DNA from: Devosia rhodophyticola
GTDB lineage: Bacteria > Pseudomonadota > Alphaproteobacteria > Rhizobiales > Devosiaceae
Assembly: GCF_028816475.1 (NCBI RefSeq)
Contig: NZ_CP118247.1
Coordinates: 2,968,001 to 3,032,000 of the forward strand
Direction: 5' to 3'
DNA: 64,000 bases
The notes beneath the pieces are model-generated. The model was not told where the DNA came from and ran no database searches. It saw nothing but the letters and a program-made list of their open reading frames with translations. Below, piece after piece: positions 55,045 to 62,846 of this stretch. Position numbers and translations under genes: made by a program. The stretch's first letter is position 1. Every line of letters starts with the position of its first letter.

Positions 55045-56217
55045 GTGAAGATCGTTTCGATTACAGCGCAGGTATGCAATGCGGAAATGCGGAACTGGAT
55101 TTTCGTCCGCGTCGAGACCGATCAACCCGGTTTGATCGGCTGGGGTGAGGCAACACTTGAGTTCAAGACAAACGCCGTGATCGGCGCTATCGCTGACTTC
55201 GCGCCCATGCTTGCGGGGCAGGATCCGCGCGACATTGAACACTGCGTCCAGACGATGACAAGGCACAGCTTTTGGCGCTTGGGCGTAATCGGTACCTCCG
55301 CTATCAGTGGTATTGAAATGGCGTTATGGGACATTTTGGGCATGGAGCTTGGCGTGCCCGTCTGGCGTTTGCTGGGCGGTAAGGTGCGAAACCATCTGCG
55401 CACCTATACCCATCTCGGTCTCGGTGACATGCGCGCCGTCTATGAATCGGATACCGCAGATGCAATCGTGGGGCACGCCCGGAAAGTCGTTGAAATGGGA
55501 TATGACGCCCTCAAGGTCGTGTGCGTTCCCTATTCGCACTATACCGCGCCCAACGCCGAGGTAGACCGGGTTCGACGCGTTGTGGGCGAACTGCGCGACG
55601 CCGTTGGGGACGACGTCGATATCATGGTCGATTTTCACGGACGCCCCGCGTCTGCAAGCGCCGCGATGGCATTCATAGATGCGCTGTCGGACGCCCGTCT
55701 ATTGTTCGTTGAAGAACCGGTGGCTCCCGAGGACATCGGCGGGCTTGCCGAGGTAAAACGGCGTTCCACTACACCAATCGCGTCCGGCGAGCGGCTCATT
55801 GGCCGGCGGGAATTTGAACCAATCCTGCGGGATCGCCTGGTACACATCGCCCAGCCAGACATCTGCCACACCGGTGGGCTGGCCGAGACCAAGAAGATCG
55901 CCGCCATGGCCGAAATCGCCGGTATTGGGATTGCGCCACACAATCCTATCGGCCCGATTGCCGGCGTAGCGGCGTTGCACTTCGGTGTCTCGACGCCAAA
56001 CGTCATAATTCAGGAAGAAATGTCGGGGGCCGTGCCTTGGTACGGTGACGTGGTCAAATGGCCGATTGAGCGGCGGCCGGGCAGGTGGGATGTGCCAGAG
56101 CTTCCGGGTCTCGGAATCGAAGTTGACGAGGCAGTCATTGCCGCCCACCCGATGAAACCAGACCTATTGCATACGCGAGAGGCAGTTATGGGAGACGGAA
56201 CGGTGGTCGACTGGTAG
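55045..56217 (+). CDS. Enolase-superfamily dehydratase, DgoD-like (galactonate dehydratase-type)
   Basis: A 390-residue enolase-superfamily enzyme. Metal ligands and catalytic residues: DIMVDFHGRP (Asp and His), FVEEPV (Glu), ASGERLIGR (Glu), and APHNPIGPIAG (His). This set matches the D-galactonate dehydratase family, which converts galactonate to 2-keto-3-deoxygalactonate. Acid-sugar substrate is predicted but not certain. GTG start at 55045. Follows the second alpha-galactosidase by ~50 bp. Confidence 0.85.
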   Translation: MKIVSITAQVCNAEMRNWIFVRVETDQPGLIGWGEATLEFKTNAVIGAIADFAPMLAGQDPRDIEHCVQTMTRHSFWRLGVIGTSAISGIEMALWDILGMELGVPVWRLLGGKVRNHLRTYTHLGLGDMRAVYESDTADAIVGHARKVVEMGYDALKVVCVPYSHYTAPNAEVDRVRRVVGELRDAVGDDVDIMVDFHGRPASASAAMAFIDALSDARLLFVEEPVAPEDIGGLAEVKRRSTTPIASGERLIGRREFEPILRDRLVHIAQPDICHTGGLAETKKIAAMAEIAGIGIAPHNPIGPIAGVAALHFGVSTPNVIIQEEMSGAVPWYGDVVKWPIERRPGRWDVPELPGLGIEVDEAVIAAHPMKPDLLHTREAVMGDGTVVDW

Positions 56218-56282
56218 ACGGTACAACGCATATACCGCTTCTCAGCCTGAAATGCGGTTAGAATGTACGACGAGGAACCCAT

Positions 56283-57074
56283 ATGACGAATACTGATGGA
56301 CCAATTCTGCCACCTGACGGACGTGAGTCCGCCACTTCGGTCCGTGAGTGGATATTGTCAACGCTGGGCAAGCGCATTCTTTGTGGACATTACCCCGAGG
56401 GTGCCGCGCTGCCGATCGAGGCTGACCTTTGTACAGAATTTGACGTCAGTCGGACGGTTTTGCGCGAAGCGGTAAAAATGCTGACCGCGAAGGGACTGCT
56501 GGTCTCCCGAAAGCGCGCTGGTACCTTGGTACGATCCGCATCGAATTGGAACCGCTTGGACGCCGATGTCCTGTCCTGGATGGGTTCGCTTGACCCCGAC
56601 CCCGTTTTTGTCCGGGGCCTGCTCGAGGCAAGACTTGCCATTGAACCAGCCTCGGCCAGGCTTGCCGCGATGCGTTCTACCTCTATGGATCTCGCAACGA
56701 TTGAAGCGGCTTATCATGCCATGCGGACGACACCGACCGATGATCTCGCGGGTCGTATCGCTGCTGATGTTGCTTTTCATATCGGTATCCTCGAAGCCAG
56801 TCACAATCCGGTCTTTGCCGGCTTGGGTAAGTTGATCAAGCACGCACTTGAGGACTCCTTTCGACTAACAACCCGCACAACTGAAAGCTATTCACGGGCA
56901 TTGCGCGCGCACGGCGACGTGTTGGAAGCAATTCGGCTGCGGCAACCCGATATTGCCAGCGAGCGCATGCGCGCGCTTGTCGATGTCGCCATGGTTGATT
57001 TGCTGCATCATCTTGCGATGGTTGGGACTGATAGTCCGGGCGAGCAGGCACTGGCTTCGGCTTCAGAGGGCTGA
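56283..57074 (+). CDS. GntR family transcriptional regulator, FadR subfamily
   Basis: A 263-residue regulator: winged helix VREWILSTLGKRILCGHYPEGAALPIEADLCTEFDVSRTVLREAVKML, then an FCD domain (RGLLEARLAIEPASARLAAMR, ADVAFHIGILEASHNPVFA, RALRAHGDVLEAIR) with metal-site histidines. The FCD domain binds small acids. It is positioned to control the dehydratase and sugar-acid genes around it. Confidence 0.9.
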   Translation: MTNTDGPILPPDGRESATSVREWILSTLGKRILCGHYPEGAALPIEADLCTEFDVSRTVLREAVKMLTAKGLLVSRKRAGTLVRSASNWNRLDADVLSWMGSLDPDPVFVRGLLEARLAIEPASARLAAMRSTSMDLATIEAAYHAMRTTPTDDLAGRIAADVAFHIGILEASHNPVFAGLGKLIKHALEDSFRLTTRTTESYSRALRAHGDVLEAIRLRQPDIASERMRALVDVAMVDLLHHLAMVGTDSPGEQALASASEG

Positions 57075-57123
57075 CGGTCGAAATGCTCAGCAGCGAGCGA
57101 CACGGTTTAACGGACAGGATGCA

Positions 57124-58055
57124 ATGAACAGCGACCTCGAAATTGCCGATACACAGGTGCGAGCCATAGTGCGACCTTCGATGGGGGGAGTTTGACCCGT
57201 TTCGATTGGATCGCGAACGGGGTATGCGAGCCGCTATTCCGCCCTTCGCCTGCAAATGGAACAAAATCGGCACTCGATCTTGCTGCGTTCGTACTGCTGC
57301 CTTGGTCAAACCGCGTGTCGGACGGAGGATTTGATTTTGAGGGAAAACATCATCGCCTATACCCCAATATTGACGGCGAACCATATCCAAGCCACGGCAA
57401 CGCCTTCGAACTCGACTGGCACGTCGCCGAGGTGACGCCCACTACTGTAAGTCTGGTTACGCAGTCTTCCGGGCCGGGGCCCTATCGCTATGCGGCAACG
57501 CTGGGCTATGGGGTCGATCGCGGCGTCCTGACCGTGTCCATGGTTGTTGAAAACCGGGGCGATATTGCATTGCCGTTCGGGCTTGGTTTCCATCCCTGGC
57601 TGGTGCGCGAGCCCGACACACAACTTCAGGCGCCGGCCTCGTCAGTGTGGCTGGAAGACATTCGGCATCTGCCTGTTGGCGATCAGCCTGTCCAGATCCC
57701 GCCCGATTGGAACTTTTCGTCCTCTCATATCCTGCCGTCGGGCTTCATCAACAACGCGTTCATTGGCTGGGACTGTAAGGCCCATATCGACTGGCCTATG
57801 CGTGATCTGTCGCTCGCCATCGCGACTACCGAGCCAATGTCGACCTACATTGTGTACTCCCCCTCGGCCAGCGCGGACTTCTTCTGTTTTGAACCGGTGA
57901 GCCACGCTGTGGATGCGTTTCATCTACCCGGCGGTAGTGCTCGTCACGGGATGGTACGCCTTGCGCCTGGGGAAAACCTTTCGGGCAACATCCGTTTCGC
58001 GGCTAGACATGGCCGCAAAAGTCGAACCCAGCCAAACTTGGTTGGAGATTCCTAG
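57124..58055 (+). CDS. Aldose 1-epimerase family protein (frameshifted)
   Basis: About 310 residues. The short first frame MNSDLEIADTQVRAIVRPSMGG meets the main frame SLTRFDWIANG at a run of six G (57183-57188); a seventh G gives one frame. The core holds SHGNAFELDWHV and GLGFHPWLV (catalytic His) and FFCFEPVSHAVDAF (Glu). It interconverts alpha and beta anomers of galactose or a related sugar. Confidence 0.85.
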
Positions 58056-58112
58056 CTTTGCCACCAACTTGCACGCGGTGACCCTATCCATACTAAGCCT
58101 GAGGAGGATGCC

Positions 58113-58880
58113 TTGCCCCTACGCCTCGAAAATCATCATGTTCTGGTAACCGGCGGTAGCCGTGGCATTGGTGCTTCAATCGTGGAGAAGGTTTTGGCTG
58201 AGGGCGCGCGCGTTTCGTTCATCGATATTGAGGAAAAACTTGGTATTGAGCATCAAGCCTCCCTCAATGCGCCAGATCGAACCTTTTTCGCCCGTGGCGA
58301 TATCCGCAACGCGGAAGAGATTGCCGCTTTTCATACAAGCGCGGTCGCAAAACTGGGTCCCGTTACCGGTCTAGTCAACAATGCCGGACGCAACGCCAAT
58401 GCGGACCCGGTAACAATGACGGAGGCCCAATGGGACGAATTCATGAGTGTGGACCTCAAGTCCGCTTGGCTCTGCGCTCGTGTAGTTCTCCCGGGTATGA
58501 TCGCAGCGCGGCGCGGCGCCATCGTAAATATTGCATCCGTCCACGCCGATCACACGTTTCGCGGGTATTTTCCCTATGCCGCCGCAAAGTCCGGCCTCGT
58601 TGGCTTGACCCGTTCACTAGCCCTCGAGGTTGGCCTGCACCAGATCAGGGTCAACGCGCTTTCTCCCGGCTGGACCGAAACTCACCTCGTCGCCGAGTAT
58701 TTCAAGCAAAACGATGCTGGCATGCAAAAAACAGTGATGGACAGTCATCCCATGGGCAGGATCGGGAAACCTGCAGAAGTTGCAAATTGCGCCGCTTTCC
58801 TGCTGTCGGACGAAGCGAGCTTTGTGACAGGTGCAAACTGGCGTGTTGATGGCGGTCTCGGCGCCCGCTTTGCCGGGTGA
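58113..58880 (+). CDS. SDR family NAD(P)-dependent oxidoreductase
   Basis: A 255-residue short-chain dehydrogenase: VTGGSRGIGASIVEK (cofactor), LVNNAGRNA, IVNIASVHADHTFRGYFPYAAAKSGLVGL (catalytic Ser, Tyr and Lys), and a classical C-terminal GGLGARF. Start is a TTG at 58113 with GGAGG 5 nt upstream. In this locus galactose or an intermediate is the likely substrate, for example as a galactose dehydrogenase, but that is inference. Confidence 0.9.
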   Translation: MPLRLENHHVLVTGGSRGIGASIVEKVLAEGARVSFIDIEEKLGIEHQASLNAPDRTFFARGDIRNAEEIAAFHTSAVAKLGPVTGLVNNAGRNANADPVTMTEAQWDEFMSVDLKSAWLCARVVLPGMIAARRGAIVNIASVHADHTFRGYFPYAAAKSGLVGLTRSLALEVGLHQIRVNALSPGWTETHLVAEYFKQNDAGMQKTVMDSHPMGRIGKPAEVANCAAFLLSDEASFVTGANWRVDGGLGARFAG

Positions 58881-59311
58881 ATTTATCGCCCGCGCGCCCC
58901 TGTGGTCCGATTTCAGTGATTTGCGCACGCCGAGCGGGACTATTGTTCAGGGATTGGGTTTACCCGCATTGAATCGCCTTTGATATTGGATTGCTGGCCA
59001 CCGACATATTTCTCGACGCAGCGCCACTAGTTTGCGTCGACCGTCCACCCGCTCGGCCGACAGGTCCAGGTAAATTTGCCTGTCTCTGACGCAATGAATA
59101 TGGAAATACCGCAAAATGCACCAAGGTTCTATAGCGCTTGCATGAATTGAGAAATTCGCGACAATATGCTGATATTTAACGAATAAAAAAATTCTTGCGT
59201 CAGTAACGTCATTTGACGTCCAGAACAATATGAAATCTATTTGAAACACCGATGGATGGCGAACCATCAGCGAAGGGGCATAGTGTCAAACTATATCCAA
59301 GGGAGGACGCG
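58881..59311. promoter_or_regulatory. Intergenic region with a palindrome and ACAATATG repeats
   Basis: About 430 bp without a gene. It contains a perfect palindrome ACGTCATTTGACGT (59206-59219) and the sequence ACAATATG at 59161-59168 and 59225-59232, close to the second PhyH gene. These are candidates for GntR- and AraC-type sites. Confidence 0.5.
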
Positions 59312-60151
59312 ATGAGCGAGTATGATCTGAATGACTTTCTTTTTGACCTGCGTGGCTATTTGATCCTCGAAAATGCCATCGATGCGTCCTTGCTGGCCGG
59401 TCTCAATGCCGAATTCGATAAATTTCCCGATTTGCAGTTTGGCGAATGGCACGGCAATGCCCAGCGCTTGGACAATAATGGTCATGCGGGACTCGAGTTG
59501 CAAAATATCGTCGAGGTCGGCAAGCCATTTGAGACATTGATTGATCACCCCTCCTGGATAGATCGACTGCACCGATATTGCGGCGAAGAAGGCACCTGGG
59601 TGGAAGGTCTTTATATCGATGAATGTTTCGCCTCGATCCGCCGCAATGGAGGCTATTTTCCCATGCACTCTGGCGGGCAGGATGGTGTCATACGCAATCA
59701 ATATGGCTTTCACAACGGCCGTTTTCGCTGTGCGCAGGTCAATATATTGCTAGCATTGACCGACATTGGTCCCGGTGATGGTGGCACTCGTATCTTGCCG
59801 GGCAGTCACAAAAGCAACATTGCCCATCCTGTGTTCTCCAAACCCTTCGAGGAAAGGGCCAAGGCCGACGATGAGGTCGTTGAAGGCTCGATCGAGGTTA
59901 ATATGAAGGCCGGAGACGCCTTGATGTTTGTCGACGCGCTCAGCCATGGTGCCACCAAACGCACAAATGCCGGCGATCGTCGCGTGGTAATTTATCGTTA
60001 TGGACCGATGTGGGGCAATACGCGCTATGGCTATCAATATTCGCCAGAATTGCTGGCGCGTTTGACGCCGGCCCAGCGCAAGATACTGCAGCCCATCACC
60101 CCGCGTGTGCCCGGCAATGCGCGCGGTCTGGATCGTCACGCCGCCGAATAG
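59312..60151 (+). CDS. Second phytanoyl-CoA dioxygenase family protein
   Basis: A 279-residue PhyH-like protein. FHNGRFRCAQVNILLALTDIGPGDGGTRILPGSHKSN and MFVDALSHGATKRTNAGDRRVVIYRYGP are the signatures of the large bacterial subfamily. The first iron ligand lies in FPMHSGGQDG, so the usual H-x-D is absent; the subfamily may use another Asp/Glu or be metal-altered. It is followed 16 bp later by the second AraC gene, so the two are one unit. Confidence 0.8.
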   Translation: MSEYDLNDFLFDLRGYLILENAIDASLLAGLNAEFDKFPDLQFGEWHGNAQRLDNNGHAGLELQNIVEVGKPFETLIDHPSWIDRLHRYCGEEGTWVEGLYIDECFASIRRNGGYFPMHSGGQDGVIRNQYGFHNGRFRCAQVNILLALTDIGPGDGGTRILPGSHKSNIAHPVFSKPFEERAKADDEVVEGSIEVNMKAGDALMFVDALSHGATKRTNAGDRRVVIYRYGPMWGNTRYGYQYSPELLARLTPAQRKILQPITPRVPGNARGLDRHAAE

Positions 60152-60167
60152 GATCAGGGAGGGCGCA

Positions 60168-61016
60168 ATGGTTCAACCGCAGACCGAAATCACACCCGCG
60201 CCGCACTCCTCCCCGATCATTTGCGGCCTGTTGCGACAGGGTGAGGATCTCAGTCGCGGTTTTCGCCCCACCGGTACCAAGGATTGGCTGTTGATTACGA
60301 CGCTCGGGGGCACCGGTTATGTTCGGGCCGGGCAGGGCGAATGGATCATCGGTGTCGGCGATTTGCTGCTCATCGCCCCCGATACCGCGCAGGAATATGG
60401 TCATTTCGACGAAAACAGCAGCTGGATTAATATCTGGGCCCATTTTCGCCCGCGTTCGCACTGGCTGAACTGGCTCAACTGGCCACAGCTGGCACGCGGC
60501 GTCATGCTCCTGCGTGGTGGTAGTCGCTTGAGAGAAATCGAACCCGAACTGCGTCGGATGACTGATATTGCCGTTGGGCCGCTCCGGCTCCGATTGGATG
60601 CAGCGATGAATGCGCTGGAGCGGGTGCTCATAATTTGCGACGACATTAATCCTATCCATGATCGATCCACGCTTGATCGACGCATAAAAAAAGCGCTCGA
60701 GATCGTTGGCGAACGTTTGGCGAAGCCGCTAGCCGTCGAGGATTTGAGCAAGGCGGTCGGTCTGTCGCGCTCGCGGTTTTCGGTGTTGTTCTCTGAACAA
60801 CTCAGCATGTCGCCACAATCCTATATCGAGGCTGCGCGCCTGGCTCGGGCCGCCCAAATGCTGCACTCCTCATCGTGGCCGGTGGCGCAGATCGCCGAAG
60901 AGGTTGGTTTTCCCAACGCCTACTATTTTTCCACGCGCTTCCGTCGTCATTTCGGCATGCCGCCCTCGGTCTATCGATCGCTCGTCGAACGTGGCCAAGC
61001 CAACAACATTCATTGA
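60168..61016 (+). CDS. Second AraC family transcriptional regulator
   Basis: A 282-residue paralogue of the AraC regulator at 42.4-43.2 kb. The cupin part reads KDWLLITTLGGTGYVRAGQGEWIIGVGDLLLIAPDTAQEYG and WAHFRPRSHWLNWLNWPQ; the C-terminal HTH is AKPLAVEDLSKAVGLSRSRFSVLFSEQLSMSPQSYIEAARLARAAQML, then NAYYFSTRFRRHFGMPPSVYR. The shared W-x-H-F-x-P-x-x-x-W-L-N-x-L-N-W-P stretch shows common origin. Confidence 0.9.
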   Translation: MVQPQTEITPAPHSSPIICGLLRQGEDLSRGFRPTGTKDWLLITTLGGTGYVRAGQGEWIIGVGDLLLIAPDTAQEYGHFDENSSWINIWAHFRPRSHWLNWLNWPQLARGVMLLRGGSRLREIEPELRRMTDIAVGPLRLRLDAAMNALERVLIICDDINPIHDRSTLDRRIKKALEIVGERLAKPLAVEDLSKAVGLSRSRFSVLFSEQLSMSPQSYIEAARLARAAQMLHSSSWPVAQIAEEVGFPNAYYFSTRFRRHFGMPPSVYRSLVERGQANNIH

Positions 61017-61036
61017 CCTTGAGTGTCGCAAAATGG

Positions 61037-61200
61037 TGGCCGTAAATACTAGGCGGCAAACCAATGATCAGAACCGGATAGCCGATGCCCTCGGCAAACG
61101 CACTGGCGCTACCGTAATCGTCAAATACGCGCCCGTCATATTGACCAATAATTTGCACATCGTGGCCAGCTTCGCGCAGTCGTTCCGCTGCGTCGCGGGC
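61037..61200 (-). pseudogene. Fragment of an unidentified conserved protein
   Basis: On the minus strand a reading frame GARDAAERLREAGHDVQIIGQYDGRVFDDYGSA continuing AFAEGIGYPVLIIG is well formed but has a stop immediately upstream (TAA) and no start. I do not recognise the family with certainty. It belongs to a stretch of fragmented DNA. Confidence 0.4.
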
Positions 61201-61310
61201 TCCCTCTTACACCAAGGACCGAATGGAATAGGGCAATATTGGTCAGTATGGCCTCCGATTGCGGGCGAGGGCTTTTTTGCCTCAAATCGCGAAGCAATGG
61301 CGTCAAAACA

Positions 61311-61697
61311 TTAAGTCAGAAAAGTCTCGCTATGAGCATGGCATTCCCATCCGTTCGAACTACGGATCCATGTTGAACTATCTGCTGCCCGCAATTCTTG
61401 GGCCTTTCCGCCGATATTGACCTTCTGGCGCACCGTGTAGACGATTATTGCGATGTCGGGGGCGGGGGTGGAGACTTCAATGTCCTCGAATTCGTAGGAA
61501 TTCAGTGTCCAATCGCCATCCTCGGTCATGGCACCCATCTTGTCTTTTGAAATCTTCATTATTCCTCGCGCACCCGTAACCAGGCTTGTTTCAGCCGAAA
61601 GCTTCGCCGTTTTGCTGCCGTCCTTTTGCTTCACTGCGTCCCAGTAAGACTTTTCGAGCGCGACAATATCCGCCGTCGTTGCATGGGTATTTGGCAT
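61311..61697 (-). CDS. Nuclear transport factor 2-like / DUF4440-type protein
   Basis: A 128-residue protein with an NTF2-like cone fold: DIVALEKSYWDAVKQKDGSKTAKL (helix), DGDWTLNSYEFEDIEVS, IAIIVYTVRQKV, SSTWIRSSNGWECHAHSET (strands). Such proteins bind small molecules or have minor enzymatic roles; the ligand is unknown. Start at 61697. Confidence 0.75.
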   Translation of the reverse strand: MPNTHATTADIVALEKSYWDAVKQKDGSKTAKLSAETSLVTGARGIMKISKDKMGAMTEDGDWTLNSYEFEDIEVSTPAPDIAIIVYTVRQKVNIGGKAQELRAADSSTWIRSSNGWECHAHSETFLT

Positions 61698-61854
61698 GAC
61701 TGTCTCCTGATTGGGTGTGTTCCAAAAAAACGCGCCCAATCATATAGAGTTCCAATCCTATAACAATCTCAGCGGCGTCGCTGCGGTCTGGAACCGCCAT
61801 AAATACATTGACGAGCAGCGGCGCGCGAGCGGACAAAAAACGGCGCGGAACTTA

Positions 61855-62383
61855 TGTTTCGGTCGCTAGAGCAGCACGCCACTGCGGTCAATAGCGGCCG
61901 CGGCACCTCGTTTGAACCCGTCCTCCAGCACCAGAATGTGCTTATGGTCTCCTGTTGCGATAGTTTTCCAGACCTCAATGTGAGACCTTGCAACTGCTGT
62001 TTCCTGCCGGGTCATCCTCACCGGTTCGTTGACGTCGAAGCACGCTGCCAATCTGTCGTCAGGTGGACGTGCAGCTGATCGGCAATGCGATAATTGGGGT
62101 CAATATCGGCTGATGCCGCCACTGCTCTGGCATCGATGGCGGAAAAGCGGTTGACCATGGAAGTGAGCCGAAATCCATCTGCCATTCGAAACCGACCGAG
62201 TTCGCGCTTCACCCTGCGCAATTTCTTAGGTTGGCGATCCAGGTTCACAACAATGATAGCCCCGATTTGGTCATTGCCAGAGCCGAACGCAGCTATTCTA
62301 CCACCAGGAATGAAGCTCGATGCAGCGCGCATCGTTCGAAATGCCAGTCGGTGGAGAATTCCAGAGGCCTTGAGCAGGTTCAT
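61855..62383 (-). pseudogene. Glycosyltransferase family 25 fragment
   Basis: The frame contains GAIIVVNLDRQPKKLRRVKREL, NRFSAIDARAVAA and, in an adjacent frame, DRLAACFDVNEPVRMTRQETAVARSHIEVWKTIATG and HILVLEDGFKRG. This matches the N-terminal part of LPS-type family 25 glycosyltransferases, but a frameshift at about 62050 and an early stop (VLEDD motif shortened) remove the rest. Likely a genuine remnant. Confidence 0.75.
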
Positions 62384-62630
62384 CGCATCATCCTATAGAG
62401 GCTCAAAACCCTGATCCGTCTACGTTGCGCCAATTTCGCGCATCGCCTCGGTAAGACAGATCCCATCTTGTTTCTGTGATGTCATCCCAGTTTGATAACA
62501 AGTCGAAGTCGGGCGGACCCAGCTGTCAGCAGAGCATTGGCATGCGATGCCAGAACAATGAAATCGAAATAGCCCATAAAAACGGGAAAGTCGGTTATCG
62601 TTCAACACGCTCAAGGTGGAAATTCGTTAT

Positions 62631-62675
62631 TGGCGATCCCGACAGGATTCGAACCTGTGACCAACAGCTTAGAAG
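62631..62675 (-). other. 3' half of tRNA-Arg (TCT): attachment site of an integrative element
   Basis: On the minus strand the sequence runs exactly from position 32 of the anticodon loop to the encoded CCA: CTTCTAA, a variable loop, the perfect T arm ACAGG-TTCGAAT-CCTGT, acceptor CGGGATC and GCCA. The 5' half is absent: the five bases before CTTCTAA do not pair with GCTGT. This is the form left when an element inserts in the 3' half of a tRNA gene; the intact tRNA should lie at the other end, beyond the right edge. Confidence 0.8.
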
Positions 62676-62810
62676 TCTATATTTTCTACCCCACGAGGTC
62701 GCACTTTTTCTACCATCTGAAAGTGGATTAATCCTATATTGGTTAGTGGCTTAGCGGTTTTGTTTTGCAAAGTTTGGCAACGGTAGTATAGCTCCCTAAC
62801 GCGGGTTTTT

Positions 62811-62829
62811 GTTACCCCAGCGTTACCCC
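62811..62829. promoter_or_regulatory. Direct repeats upstream of the integrase
   Basis: GTTACCCC at 62811-62818 and 62822-62829, 11 bp apart, between the tRNA fragment and the integrase start. They may be arm-type binding sites for the integrase or its excisionase. Confidence 0.5.
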
Positions 62830-62846
62830 GGAGGGAGGGAGCAACC

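Noticed and set aside
62476..62754. Small plus-strand frame with DRIRTCDQQLRSL
   Set aside because: This peptide is the familiar false translation of a tRNA 3' end; here it covers the tRNA-Arg fragment.
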